Below are positions 55,471-64,000 of a DNA stretch of 64,000 nt, piece by piece. The notes under the pieces were generated by a model, which did not search any database, was not told the DNA's origin, and saw only the letters and a program-made list of their open reading frames with translations. The stretch is from Pleomorphomonas koreensis DSM 23070. Lineage in GTDB: Bacteria > Pseudomonadota > Alphaproteobacteria > Rhizobiales > Pleomorphomonadaceae. Each line of letters begins with the position of its first letter. Positions within the stretch are counted from its first letter, which is position 1. The position numbers and the translations under genes are program-made. The DNA lies in NCBI RefSeq assembly GCF_000425185.1, contig NZ_AULH01000006.1, positions 186,001-250,000 on the forward strand. Direction: 5' to 3'.

Positions 55471-57678
55471 CTAGGTGTTTAAGCGGAAACGAACTAAACC
55501 CTGGATGGCATTCTCCACGATGATATGTCCGGCATCGCCGGACAGCGACATGATCGATTCCGGGTGGAACTGCACGGCGGCGAGCGGTTCGCTTGCGTGC
55601 TCGATGGCCATGATCACGCCGTCGTCGGTTTCGGCGGTGACACGGAACGCTTCGGGCAGGTGCGGGCGGTCGGCGGCGAGCGAGTGATAGCGGCCGACGA
55701 CGATCTCGGGCGGCAGGCCGGCGAACAGCAGCGAGTTGGCCGACACCGCGACCTTCGACGGCTTGCCGTGATAGGGCGTGTCGAGCCGGGCGAGCTTGCC
55801 GCCATAGGTCTCGACCATCGCCTGAAGGCCGAGGCAGACGCCGAACACCGGCAGGCCGAGCTGGCGCACCGCAGCAATCGTCCTCGCGCACTCGAAGTCC
55901 GAGGGGTTGCCGGGCCCCGGCGACATGACGACGAGATCGGGCTGCTCGGCGGCGATCAGGGCGGGGTCGATACCACGCCCCTTGCCGGCGCGCAGCGTCT
56001 TCACCGAGGCGCCGGTCTGGCGGAAGTAGTTGGCGAGCGTATGGACAAAACTGTCCTCATGGTCGACCAGCACCACTTTGACGCCGGTGCCGACCGCCTC
56101 GCGCATCACCGATGCGGCGACGACCGGCACCGTGCCGGCCTCGCGGATGGCGGCGATCATCGCCGACGCCTTCAGCTCGGTCTCCTTCTCCTCCTCCTCC
56201 GGCACCGAATCGTAGAGCAGCGTGGCGCCGGCCCGCACCTCGGCGATGCCGTCCTTCAGGCGGATGGTGCGCAGCGTCAGGCCGGTGTTGACGTCGCCGT
56301 TCATCAGGAGGGCGCCAACGGCGCCGCCATACCAGGCGCGGCAGCTCTTCTCGTGATCCTCGATGAACTGCATGGCCCAGAGCTTCGGAGCGCCGGTCAC
56401 CGTCACCGCCCAGGCGTGGGAGAGGAAGGCGTCGAGGCCGTCCATGCCGTCGCGCAGGCGGCCCTCGATATGGTCGACGGTATGGATGAGGCGCGAGTAC
56501 ATCTCGATCTGGCGGCGGCCGATGACACGCACCGAGCCGGGCTCGCAGATGCGGCTCTTGTCGTTGCGGTCGACGTCCGAACACATGGTCAGCTCGGCCT
56601 CGTCCTTCTTGGAATTGAGCAGCCGGCGGATCTGCTCCTCATCCTCGATGGCGTTGCGGCCACGCCGGATGGTGCCGGAGATCGGGCATGTCTCGACGCG
56701 CTTGCCGTTGGTGACGCGCACGAACATCTCGGGGCTGGCACCGACCAGGTATTCGGCGTTGCCGAGGTTGATCATGAAGCCGAAGGGCGCCGGATTGATC
56801 TGTTGCAGGCGACGGGCGATGGCCGACGGCGGCGCGGCCGGCTTCTCGTAGAACACCTGGCCCGGCACCACCTCGAACAGGTCGCCGCGCCGGAAATACT
56901 CCACCGCGTCGGCCACCGAGGCGGCATATTCGCCCGGCCGGTGGTCGCCGCGGCCCGGATCGCGGTCGCTCGCCTCGAAGGGCAGCGTCTCGCCGTCGCG
57001 CGGCAGGCCGACGGTGAGCTTGCCCTCGACGACGAAGTCGTAGGAATAGACGGTGGCGGCGGCGCGGTGGTGGTCGACGATGACGATCTCGTCGGGGAAA
57101 TAGAGCACGAGGTCGCGCTGGTCGTCAGGACGCGGCAGCTTGAAGTCGACGCTGTCGAACTGGAAGGCGAGATCGTAGCCGAAGGCGCCCCACAGGCCGA
57201 GCCTGTCGTCCTCGGGCGTCGCGAACTTGGCGATGATGCGGCGGAGCACCGAGAACACCGACGGCTGGCGCGAGCGGTCCTCCTCGGCGAACAGGCCGGC
57301 CGGGGCGGCGACTTCCAGCGAGATCAGCCGGTCGTCTACGGTGAGGGTGGCGAGGTCGGGGCCGCGCACGGCGGCGGCAAAGGCGGGGAGAAGCACCCGG
57401 CCGCGCGCGTTGAGCGCCTCGATGGTCATTGCGCGACCGCGGGCGGTGATCGCCACCGGCGGATCGACGAAGGCGATGTCCCAGCGCGAATAGCGGCCGG
57501 GAAACTCGTAGTTGGAGGAGAGGACGGCGCCGCGCCGGGTGTCCAGCTTGTCGAAATAGCCTGATATCGCCGTCTTGTAGTGGTCGGGCCGGGCGCTTCG
57601 CGCCACCTCGACGCCGCCCGCCGTGACGAAGGACTCTTTATTGCCGGACGGGCCGGCTTCCGCGTCGCGCTTGATCAT
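55471..57678 (-). CDS. trpE(G): Anthranilate synthase, fused TrpE(G)
   Basis: A 735-residue fusion of both anthranilate synthase subunits, the form found in Rhizobiales. The TrpE part (about residues 1-500) has [22 protein letters not shown], the chorismate site [49 protein letters not shown] and [17 protein letters not shown]. The TrpG glutaminase part (about residues 530-735) has [12 protein letters not shown], the nucleophile Cys in [11 protein letters not shown], and [10 protein letters not shown]. It makes anthranilate for tryptophan synthesis. The start at 57678 (MIKRDAEAG) has the ribosome site AGGGGAG six bases away; an in-frame ATG two codons earlier is too close to it. Control is by the trpL attenuator upstream. 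Confidence 0.97.
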   Translation of the reverse strand: MIKRDAEAGPSGNKESFVTAGGVEVARSARPDHYKTAISGYFDKLDTRRGAVLSSNYEFPGRYSRWDIAFVDPPVAITARGRAMTIEALNARGRVLLPAFAAAVRGPDLATLTVDDRLISLEVAAPAGLFAEEDRSRQPSVFSVLRRIIAKFATPEDDRLGLWGAFGYDLAFQFDSVDFKLPRPDDQRDLVLYFPDEIVIVDHHRAAATVYSYDFVVEGKLTVGLPRDGETLPFEASDRDPGRGDHRPGEYAASVADAVEYFRRGDLFEVVPGQVFYEKPAAPPSAIARRLQQINPAPFGFMINLGNAEYLVGASPEMFVRVTNGKRVETCPISGTIRRGRNAIEDEEQIRRLLNSKKDEAELTMCSDVDRNDKSRICEPGSVRVIGRRQIEMYSRLIHTVDHIEGRLRDGMDGLDAFLSHAWAVTVTGAPKLWAMQFIEDHEKSCRAWYGGAVGALLMNGDVNTGLTLRTIRLKDGIAEVRAGATLLYDSVPEEEEKETELKASAMIAAIREAGTVPVVAASVMREAVGTGVKVVLVDHEDSFVHTLANYFRQTGASVKTLRAGKGRGIDPALIAAEQPDLVVMSPGPGNPSDFECARTIAAVRQLGLPVFGVCLGLQAMVETYGGKLARLDTPYHGKPSKVAVSANSLLFAGLPPEIVVGRYHSLAADRPHLPEAFRVTAETDDGVIMAIEHASEPLAAVQFHPESIMSLSGDAGHIIVENAIQGLVRFRLNT

Positions 57679-57727
57679 TGCCATCTCCCCTGTCGCCACC
57701 CGGAGAGACCGCTCGGACACCCTGAAC

Positions 57728-57760
57728 AAAAAGGGCCGTTCCGGTCTCCCGGAGCAGCCC
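57728..57760 (-). terminator. trp attenuator terminator
   Basis: On the minus strand GGGC and CCGG arms pair with CCGG and GCCC arms around a GAGA loop, followed by five T residues. It lies 46 bases after the trpL stop and 50 bases before trpE(G). Its 5' arm can instead pair with leader sequence to form an antiterminator when ribosomes stall on the Trp codons. Confidence 0.85.
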
Positions 57761-57805
57761 TCGCTCAATTCGTCCCGCCTGGACACACCGCGTCGGCCGC
57801 TCTCG

Positions 57806-57856
57806 TTACGAGAAGCGCCACCACCACGCGGCATTCAGGGCGATAGAACCGTTCAT
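57806..57856 (-). CDS. trpL: trp leader peptide TrpL
   Basis: A 16-residue leader peptide, [16 protein letters not shown], with three consecutive Trp codons (57818-57826). The ribosome site GGGAGAGAGC precedes the ATG at 57854-57856. It is the ribosome-mediated sensor of charged tRNA-Trp for trpE(G). In Sinorhizobium the attenuated transcript rnTrpL also acts in trans as a small RNA; whether that holds here is not known. Confidence 0.93.
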   Translation of the reverse strand: MNGSIALNAAWWWRFS

Positions 57857-58032
57857 GCTCTCTCCCATAGGCGAAGCGGCGCGGCTTGTAAAGCCGATCA
57901 ACATCGCGACACATTCGCAAAGAGGAGTTTGCATTTCCTCCGATCGATCTTACAAACCTTGCATCGCCGGCCGCATCCGGCCCACCCGATTTTGGCGCCC
58001 TGCGCCGCATTTCCCAGCAAACAGGTATCGCC

Positions 58033-60681
58033 TTGTCCCAGTCATCGTCTCCCGTCATCCGTCTCGCCGACTATCGGCCCACGCCCTACGCCATCGACAC
58101 GGTGGATCTCGATTTCGACCTGACGCCCGAAACCACCCTGGTCACCGCCGTGCTCGTCCTCTCGCCGCGGCCCGGCACCGCCGCCGGCGAGCCGCTCGTT
58201 CTCGACGGCGACGAGCTGGAACTGGTGCGCGTCGTCCTCGACGGCCGCGAACTCGCATCGACCGACTACGAGGCGAGCGCCAACCGGCTGACGATCAAGG
58301 CGCCGCCGGCCGGCAGCTTCCGCCTGGAGACCACCACCCGCCTCAATCCGGCCGCCAATACCAAGCTGATGGGCCTCTACCGCTCGTCCGGCACCTGGTG
58401 CACCCAGTGCGAGGCCGAGGGCTTCCGCCGCATCACCTATTACTACGACCGGCCGGACGTGCTCTCCGTGTTCACGGTGCGGATCGCCGCGCCGAAGGCC
58501 GAGGCGCCGATCCTCTTGTCCAACGGCAACCCGGTGTCGTCGGGCGAGCTGGCCGACGGCCGCCACTTCGCCGTCTGGCAGGATCCCTGGCCGAAGCCGA
58601 GCTACCTGTTCGCGCTGGTGGCCGGCGACCTCGACGCCCTGGAGGACGATTTCACGACGATGAGCGGCCGCAAGGTCAAGCTCGCCATCTATGTCGAGAA
58701 GGGCAACGCGCCGAAGGCGGCCTATGCCATGGATTCGCTCAAGCGCTCGATGAAGTGGGACGAGGAGGTGTTCGGCCGCGAATACGATCTCGATGTGTTC
58801 AACGTCGTCGCCGTCTCCGACTTCAACATGGGGGCGATGGAGAACAAGGGCCTCAACGTCTTCAACGACAAATACGTGCTGGCCGATCCGGAGATCGCCA
58901 CCGACACCGACTATGCCGGCATCGAGGCGGTGATCGCCCACGAGTATTTCCACAACTGGACCGGCGACCGCATCACCTGCCGCGACTGGTTCCAGCTCTG
59001 TCTCAAGGAGGGCCTCACCGTCTTCCGCGACCAGGAGTTCTCCTCCGACATGCGCTCGCGGGCGGTGAAGCGCATTTCCGACGTCCGCCTGCTGCGCAGC
59101 CAGCAGTTCCCCGAGGACGGCGGCCCGCTCGCCCATCCGGTGCGGCCGGAGCAGTACAAGGAAATCAACAACTTCTACACGGCGACCGTCTATGAGAAGG
59201 GCGCCGAGGTCATCCGCATGCTGAAGACGCTGATCGGCGACGACGCCTTCGCACGCGGCATGGACCTCTATTTCGCCCGCCACGACGGGGAAGCCGCCAC
59301 GATCGAGCAGTTTGTCGCCTGCTTCGCCGAGGCATCCGGCCGCGATCTCGAACCGTTCATGGTCTGGTATCGCGAGGCCGGCACACCGATCGTCACGGTC
59401 GAGGAGAGCTGGGACGAGGCGGCGCGGCGCTACACGCTGACGCTCGCCCAGGTGACGGCGGCGACGCCCGGCCAGCAGACGAAGAAGCCGCGCGTCATTC
59501 CCGTGCGCTTCGGCCTGGTCGGCCCCGGCGGCGAGGACATGCGGCCAACCTCGATCTCCGGCTCCGAAGTGAACGGCGACACGCTGATTCTGACGCAGCC
59601 GTCGCACACCGTCGTCTTCGAGGGGTTGCCGTCGCGGCCGGTGCCGTCGCTGTTCCGCCGCTTCTCGGCGCCGGTGAAGGTGCGGCAGTCGCTGTCGTCA
59701 GGCGATCTGATCTTCCTGCTGGCCAACGACGCCGATAGCTTCAACCGTTGGCAGGCCGGCACCACGCTGGCCATGACGGCGCTGGTCAAGGCGACGCAGC
59801 AGGTGCGCGCCGGCCAGGCTCCGACCTTCGAGACGGCGCCGATCGACGCGCTTGGCAGCCTCCTCGACGACCCGGCTCTCGATGCCGCCTTCAAGGCGCT
59901 GCTGATCGCCGTGCCGAGCGAGAACGACGTGGCGCGCGAGGTCGGCGAGAACGTCGATCCCGACGCCGTGGCGGCCGCCCATCATGCCTATCGCCGCACC
60001 ATCGCCGCCCGGCTGGAAGCGCGCTTCCGGGCGGTTCTCGACGCCGACGAGGCGGCAGCCGGAGAGCCTTACGTGCCGGACGCCGCCGGTTCGGGCCGCC
60101 GCTCACTCGCCAACACGGCGCTCGACCTCCTTTCCATGACCGGTTCGCCCGAGGCGATGGCGCTGGTGCGCCGGCGCTTCGAGACGGCGACCAACATGAC
60201 CGACCGTCTGGCGGCGCTGACCATTCTGGTCCACCGCGGCGACGCCGGCGCCGAGGCGGCGCTCTCCGCCTTCTTCGCCCGCTTCGGCGAGGTGCCGCTC
60301 GTCGTCGACAAGTGGCTGTCGGCGCAGGCGTCGGCGCCGCTGCCGGAGACGCTCGACAAGGTGATGGAGCTGACCCGGCATCCGGCCTTCTCCTTCGGCA
60401 ACCCCAACCGCGTCAGGGCGCTGATCGGCGCCTTCGCCACCGCCAACCCCACCCAGTTCGGGCGGGCCGACGGCCGGGGCTTCGGCTTCGTCGCCGACGT
60501 CATCGCGCGGCTCGACGACGCCAATCCGCAGCTGGCGGCGCGGCTGCTCGTCAGCTTCCGCTCATGGCGTTCCTACGAGCCGAAGCGGCGCGTCCAGGCC
60601 GAGACGGCGCTGCGCTCGATCCAGATCAAGCCGCAGCTGTCGCGCGACGTCGCCGACATCCTGGAGCGCACGCTGGCGTAG
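58033..60681 (+). CDS. pepN: Aminopeptidase N
   Basis: An 882-residue M1 metallopeptidase. The exopeptidase motif is MGAMENKGLNVF (about residues 266-277). The zinc site is HEYFHNW (His303, His307) with the third ligand Glu in LKEGLTVFRDQEFSSDM (about residue 326). The C-terminal half is the DUF3458-type helical domain of gamma/alphaproteobacterial PepN. The length is standard. The start is a TTG at 58033; no in-frame ATG gives the expected N-terminus. It removes N-terminal residues in cytosolic protein turnover. It is divergent from trpL. Confidence 0.95.
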   Translation: MSQSSSPVIRLADYRPTPYAIDTVDLDFDLTPETTLVTAVLVLSPRPGTAAGEPLVLDGDELELVRVVLDGRELASTDYEASANRLTIKAPPAGSFRLETTTRLNPAANTKLMGLYRSSGTWCTQCEAEGFRRITYYYDRPDVLSVFTVRIAAPKAEAPILLSNGNPVSSGELADGRHFAVWQDPWPKPSYLFALVAGDLDALEDDFTTMSGRKVKLAIYVEKGNAPKAAYAMDSLKRSMKWDEEVFGREYDLDVFNVVAVSDFNMGAMENKGLNVFNDKYVLADPEIATDTDYAGIEAVIAHEYFHNWTGDRITCRDWFQLCLKEGLTVFRDQEFSSDMRSRAVKRISDVRLLRSQQFPEDGGPLAHPVRPEQYKEINNFYTATVYEKGAEVIRMLKTLIGDDAFARGMDLYFARHDGEAATIEQFVACFAEASGRDLEPFMVWYREAGTPIVTVEESWDEAARRYTLTLAQVTAATPGQQTKKPRVIPVRFGLVGPGGEDMRPTSISGSEVNGDTLILTQPSHTVVFEGLPSRPVPSLFRRFSAPVKVRQSLSSGDLIFLLANDADSFNRWQAGTTLAMTALVKATQQVRAGQAPTFETAPIDALGSLLDDPALDAAFKALLIAVPSENDVAREVGENVDPDAVAAAHHAYRRTIAARLEARFRAVLDADEAAAGEPYVPDAAGSGRRSLANTALDLLSMTGSPEAMALVRRRFETATNMTDRLAALTILVHRGDAGAEAALSAFFARFGEVPLVVDKWLSAQASAPLPETLDKVMELTRHPAFSFGNPNRVRALIGAFATANPTQFGRADGRGFGFVADVIARLDDANPQLAARLLVSFRSWRSYEPKRRVQAETALRSIQIKPQLSRDVADILERTLA

Positions 60682-60686
60682 GGAAT

Positions 60687-60727
60687 GGGAGGACCGGCCG
60701 TTCGGCCGGCCCTCCCCTCCGTGTTTC
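60687..60727 (+). terminator. Terminator of pepN
   Basis: A near-perfect 14-base-pair stem (GGGAGGACCGGCCG, 60687-60700; CGGCCGGCCCTCCC, 60703-60716; one mismatch) is followed by CTCCGTGTTTC. The T-run is weak, but the hairpin is very stable and starts five bases after the stop. Confidence 0.7.
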
Positions 60728-60909
60728 TACCGCCCGTTTTCCCCAGGCGACTCGGCAGGAATGTCACAAGCCGCCCCATTCGTCGGCACGGATTCAAAAA
60801 GCGGATTCAGCGCTCCTTAACCTATGGACAGAGCGATTCCGCATGATTCAAACTGCCCTTGATTCGGGGGTGTTTTGCGTTCCCCAACAACATGCGGCGG
60901 GGCAACGAC

Positions 60910-63354
60910 ATGGCGGGCAACGACCTCGGAAGAGGGTCGGCAACGTGGAGGGCGCGCTTTTTCGGCGACGCCGAGACCGAGAGCATCCTCAAGGGTCACG
61001 CCGGCCTCTTGGTCCGCCCCTCCTATCTCCGCCTTCTCCAGGCCGAGCCGCTGTTCCGCCGCTCGATCCCGGTGCTGATCTCGCTGTTCCTGTTGCTCGG
61101 CGGCATCTTCCACGTCTCCAACCTGCTCGATCAGCGCACCGACACCTATCGCGCCGCCTCGGACATGGTGGCGCTGCTGGCCGAGGCGCTCGACGCCGAC
61201 CTCTCTGCCCATCCCTCGCTCGACAAGGCCGAAGGCGGCTATTCCGGCGTCATGCGCGCCGCGCTGCGCGACAGCCTGCCGCCGTCGGCGACCAGCGACG
61301 GCCGCGTCATCCTGTTCGCCGACGCCAAGGGCAACATCCGGGCGACGGCGCCGGAAGGCGCCTTCGCCGGCAGCGGCAATCTTGCCGACCTGTTCGGCGC
61401 CGACCAGCCGATGCTGGTGTTCGGCAAGCGGGCCGGCGTGCTGGACGTGACGCTGTCGAACGATACCGAAGCGCTCGCCACGGTGCGCAACCTTTCCGGC
61501 GAGCGCGGCACCGTCGCCGTCTACCAGCCGCTCGCCCAGGTCTACGTCGGCTGGCGGCACGACGTCACCATGACGGCGGTGCTGTTCGTCGGTACGTCGC
61601 TGATCCTGATCGCCGTGGTCTACGCCTTCTTCGCCCAGATGAGCCGGGCGCGCGAGGCCGACCGCATCTACAACGCCACGCAGGCGCGCGTCGACACGGC
61701 GCTCCGCCGCGGCCGCTGCGGTCTCTGGGACTGGGACCTCGCGCGAGGCCGGCTGTTCTGGTCGCCGTCGATGTACGTCATCCTCGGCATGGAGCCCAAC
61801 TCCGACCTGATGGGCTTCCACGACCTGCAGGCGATGATCCACGACGACGACGTCGATCTCTACGAGCTGGCCAAGGATCTTCTGGAGACCGGCCAGCCGG
61901 CCGTCGACCTGGAGTTCCGCATCCGCCACGCCGGCGGCGACTGGGTATGGCTCCGAATGCGCGCCGAGGTGGTCCGCGACCGTGACGGCTCGCCGCACCT
62001 GATCGGCATCACCGTCGACGTCACCGAGCAGAAGACGCTGGCCGAGGAGAACGCCACGGCGGCCATCCGCCTGCGCGACGGCATCGACACCATCTCCGAG
62101 GCGTTCGTCATCTGGGACTCGGAGAACCGGCTGGTGATGTGCAACTCGAAATACCAGAGCCTGCACCAGCTTCCGGACGGCGTCGTCAAGTCCGGCACGC
62201 CCTATGCCGAGGTGATGGCGGCGGCCCGCCAGCCGAAGGTGTCGAGCGAGGGCCTGCGCTATTCGCTGTCCGGCGGCGAGCGGTCCTACGAGGCGCGGCT
62301 CGACGACGGCCGCTGGCTGCAGATCAACGAGCGCCGCACCAAGGACGGCGGCTTCGTGTCGGTCGGCACCGACATCACGCAGCTCAAGCGCCACGAGGAG
62401 AACCTCCTCGAAAGCGAGCGGCAGTTGATGGCCACCGTCGCCGACCTGCGCCAGCATCGCCACAAGATGCAGCTCCAGACGACGCAGCTCGTCGAGCTGG
62501 CCGAGAAATACGCCGAGGAAAAGGCGCGCGCCGAGGCGGCCAACCGGGCCAAGTCGGAATTCCTCGCCTCGATGAGCCATGAACTCAGGACGCCGCTCAA
62601 CGCCATCATCGGCTTCTCGGATATCATGATGTCCGGCATGTTCGGCGATCTCGGCTCGGACAAGTACACCGGCTACTGCCGCGACATTCATGACAGTGGC
62701 ATCTACCTGCTGAACGTCATCTCCGACATTCTCGACATGTCGAAGATCGAGGCCGGCCGGGTCAACCTGGCGCTGGAATCGGTGGTGGTCGACGAGGTGC
62801 TGGGCGAGTGCGTGCGCATCATGTCGCCGCAGGCCGAGGCGCGGCAGATCGCCCTCGTCTCCGACTTCGCCGCCGCCGAGCCGATGGTGGCCGACCGCCG
62901 CGCCGTCAAGCAGGTGGCGCTCAACCTCCTGTCCAACGCGCTGAAGTTCACCCCGGCCGCCGGCACGGTGACGGTGCGGACACGGCAGCTCGGCGACAAC
63001 GTGCTGTTCTCGGTGAGCGATACCGGCATCGGCATTCCCGCCGTCTCGCTCGACCAGATCGCCAAGCCCTTCGTGCAGGTGGAAAACCAGCTGACACGCA
63101 AGCATCCCGGCTCCGGCCTTGGCCTCGCCATCGCCCAATCGCTGGTCGGGCTGCATGGCGGCCACATGACCATCGAGTCGGTGGAGGGATCGGGAACGAC
63201 GGTCACCGTCTCGATGCCGCGCATCGCCGCGCCGACGGCCAGCGACGGCACCGCCGCCGTGACGACGTCGCAGACCGCTCCGGCCGGCACCGCCTATCCG
63301 CGGGTGGTCGCGGCGCCCGAGGCTTTCACCGGGCCGCGCCGCACCGTCCACTGA
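60910..63354 (+). CDS. PAS-domain sensor histidine kinase (PleC-like)
   Basis: An 814-residue membrane kinase. A first helix (about residues 55-78; IPVLISLFLLLGGIFHV) and a second (about 217-238; VLFVGTSLILIAVVYAFFA) flank a periplasmic sensor region. Two PAS units follow (about residues 260-375 and 385-495; for example GRCGLWDWDLARGRLFWSPSMYVILGMEP). HisKA has the acceptor His near residue 557 (ASMSHELRTPLNAIIGFSDIMMSG); the ATPase part has NLLSNALKFT, DTGIGIP and GSGLGLAIA. The HisKA signature and the position between pepN and glnE fit PleC, the DivK phosphatase/kinase of the cell cycle. Starts at 60892 (ATG) or 60859 (TTG) are possible. Confidence 0.88.
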   Translation: MAGNDLGRGSATWRARFFGDAETESILKGHAGLLVRPSYLRLLQAEPLFRRSIPVLISLFLLLGGIFHVSNLLDQRTDTYRAASDMVALLAEALDADLSAHPSLDKAEGGYSGVMRAALRDSLPPSATSDGRVILFADAKGNIRATAPEGAFAGSGNLADLFGADQPMLVFGKRAGVLDVTLSNDTEALATVRNLSGERGTVAVYQPLAQVYVGWRHDVTMTAVLFVGTSLILIAVVYAFFAQMSRAREADRIYNATQARVDTALRRGRCGLWDWDLARGRLFWSPSMYVILGMEPNSDLMGFHDLQAMIHDDDVDLYELAKDLLETGQPAVDLEFRIRHAGGDWVWLRMRAEVVRDRDGSPHLIGITVDVTEQKTLAEENATAAIRLRDGIDTISEAFVIWDSENRLVMCNSKYQSLHQLPDGVVKSGTPYAEVMAAARQPKVSSEGLRYSLSGGERSYEARLDDGRWLQINERRTKDGGFVSVGTDITQLKRHEENLLESERQLMATVADLRQHRHKMQLQTTQLVELAEKYAEEKARAEAANRAKSEFLASMSHELRTPLNAIIGFSDIMMSGMFGDLGSDKYTGYCRDIHDSGIYLLNVISDILDMSKIEAGRVNLALESVVVDEVLGECVRIMSPQAEARQIALVSDFAAAEPMVADRRAVKQVALNLLSNALKFTPAAGTVTVRTRQLGDNVLFSVSDTGIGIPAVSLDQIAKPFVQVENQLTRKHPGSGLGLAIAQSLVGLHGGHMTIESVEGSGTTVTVSMPRIAAPTASDGTAAVTTSQTAPAGTAYPRVVAAPEAFTGPRRTVH

Positions 63355-63363
63355 AGGTCGGCC

Positions 63364-64000
63364 TCACTCGCTGCGGCGCACCACCGGCCCGACGATCTCC
63401 GTGAACGCCTCGCGCACCGCCGCCTGCCGCTCGCGCAGTTCCGCTTCAAGCTGGGGCAGCGACGGCGCCGAGGCGACGCGGCACAGCACGTCGTGGACGC
63501 CGCGCGGCGCTTCCGCCACCGACGCCTTGACCGGCAGCGTCAGGCGCTGGGCCTGCGTCAGATCGCCAAACAGGCGGATGGCCGGCAGCAGCACGTCGCG
63601 GTGGGCCGGCGAAATGAGGCCGTGGGTGGCGGCGGTGAGCAGGATCGCCTCGGTGTTGCGCAGGCGGATGGCCGGCTCGCGCCAGTCGTTGTTGAGGCGC
63701 AGCGTCTGGGCGATGAACTCCAGATCGACGAGGCCGCCCGGCGCTCGCTTGAGGTTCCAGGGATCGGTCGAGCCCTTTTCCTGTTCGAGGCGGGCGCGCA
63801 TGTCGGCGGCGTCGCTGCGCACCTTGTCGGGATCGCGGCGGCGCGACAACGTCTCGGCGATCACCCGTTCGACCGCCTCGCCGAGGCCGCCGGTCGAGGC
63901 GACGACGCGGGCGCGGGTCAGCGCCATGTGCTCCCAGGTCCAGGCTTCGTCGCGCTGGTAGCGGGCGAAGGCGTCGAGGCGGGTGGCGAGCGGCCCGGCG
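63364..64000 (-). CDS. glnE: Glutamine synthetase adenylyltransferase/deadenylase GlnE (C-terminal part)
   Basis: Only the last 212 codons or so are present; the gene continues past the right edge. The visible part has AWTWEHMALTRARVVAS, FVRDPDKVRSD-like sequence (RRRDPDKVRSDAADMRARLEQEKG) and KRAPGGLVDLEFIAQTLRL, the second nucleotidyltransferase-domain tail and C-terminal helices of GlnE. The enzyme adenylylates glutamine synthetase when nitrogen is plentiful and removes AMP when it is scarce, under PII control. It converges with the kinase gene; nine bases separate the stops. Confidence 0.95.
   Translation of the reverse strand, partial: AGPLATRLDAFARYQRDEAWTWEHMALTRARVVASTGGLGEAVERVIAETLSRRRDPDKVRSDAADMRARLEQEKGSTDPWNLKRAPGGLVDLEFIAQTLRLNNDWREPAIRLRNTEAILLTAATHGLISPAHRDVLLPAIRLFGDLTQAQRLTLPVKASVAEAPRGVHDVLCRVASAPSLPQLEAELRERQAAVREAFTEIVGPVVRRSE

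Noticed and set aside
60817-63351. An 844-codon open frame antisense to the PAS histidine kinase gene
   Set aside because: Composition typical of an antisense shadow; no recognisable domain, whereas the sense strand has complete kinase motifs.

Overview
The window is about 64 kb of GC-rich chromosome with very high third-position GC. Gene content points to an alphaproteobacterium of the order Hyphomicrobiales (Rhizobiales). The pointers are a fused TrpE(G) preceded by a trpL leader peptide with three Trp codons, a radA-cvpA-purF-SDR-amidase row, a BTLCP-family protease, a PleC/DivJ/PdhS-like kinase between pepN and glnE, SleB-type cell wall hydrolase, RutR, and an N-terminal HisKA signature typical of the group. 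No phage, insertion sequence, CRISPR array, rRNA or tRNA was recognised. Most of the window is ordinary core chromosome, with a more variable stretch at about 40-55 kb.

Layout. 1-10 kb: a partial DUF1344-like protein, hydroxypyruvate isomerase, a phosphoribosyltransferase, an orphan family-5 solute-binding protein, moaA, an Lrp/AsnC regulator, a membrane histidine kinase and a DUF2339 membrane protein. 10-20 kb: an XRE regulator, an MFS exporter, mntP behind a yybP-ykoY manganese riboswitch, a 3-hydroxyisobutyrate dehydrogenase homologue, a polar amino-acid ABC importer (binding protein and two permeases, no ATPase gene), mobA, Mrp and a DMT exporter. 20-30 kb: an AcuI-like reductase, a cell wall hydrolase, glyS, an HD protein, a Nudix-response regulator pair, ETF-ubiquinone oxidoreductase and a uracil-DNA glycosylase that lacks iron-sulfur cysteines. 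30-40 kb: RNase P RNA, lytic transglycosylase, amidase, SDR, purF, cvpA, radA, several small proteins and a rhomboid that looks catalytically dead.

40-55 kb: PilZ and BTLCP proteins; an AT-rich gap with an ArsR regulator; dihydropyrimidinase and a carbamoyl-amino-acid amidohydrolase; mgtE with a long structured leader; an omega-amino-acid aminotransferase divergent from an XRE-cupin regulator; RutR; AraC/azoreductase; a methyltransferase; and a MarR-membrane protein pair. Dihydropyrimidinase, the amidohydrolase, the aminotransferase and RutR together suggest reductive pyrimidine catabolism (dihydropyrimidine to beta-alanine to malonate semialdehyde). The gene for the first step survives here only as a frameshifted, truncated preT relic. 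55-64 kb: a candidate small RNA, trpE(G) with its attenuator, pepN, a PAS histidine kinase and the end of glnE.

The most interesting signals are regulatory RNA. They are the mgtE leader, which holds a 17-codon Asp/Pro-containing reading frame inside a foldable RNA; the manganese riboswitch with a Fur/Mur-like palindrome upstream; the trp attenuator; and an unassigned promoter-structure-terminator unit at about 55.0-55.3 kb. All function calls come from reading translations and motifs by eye. No database search was run.
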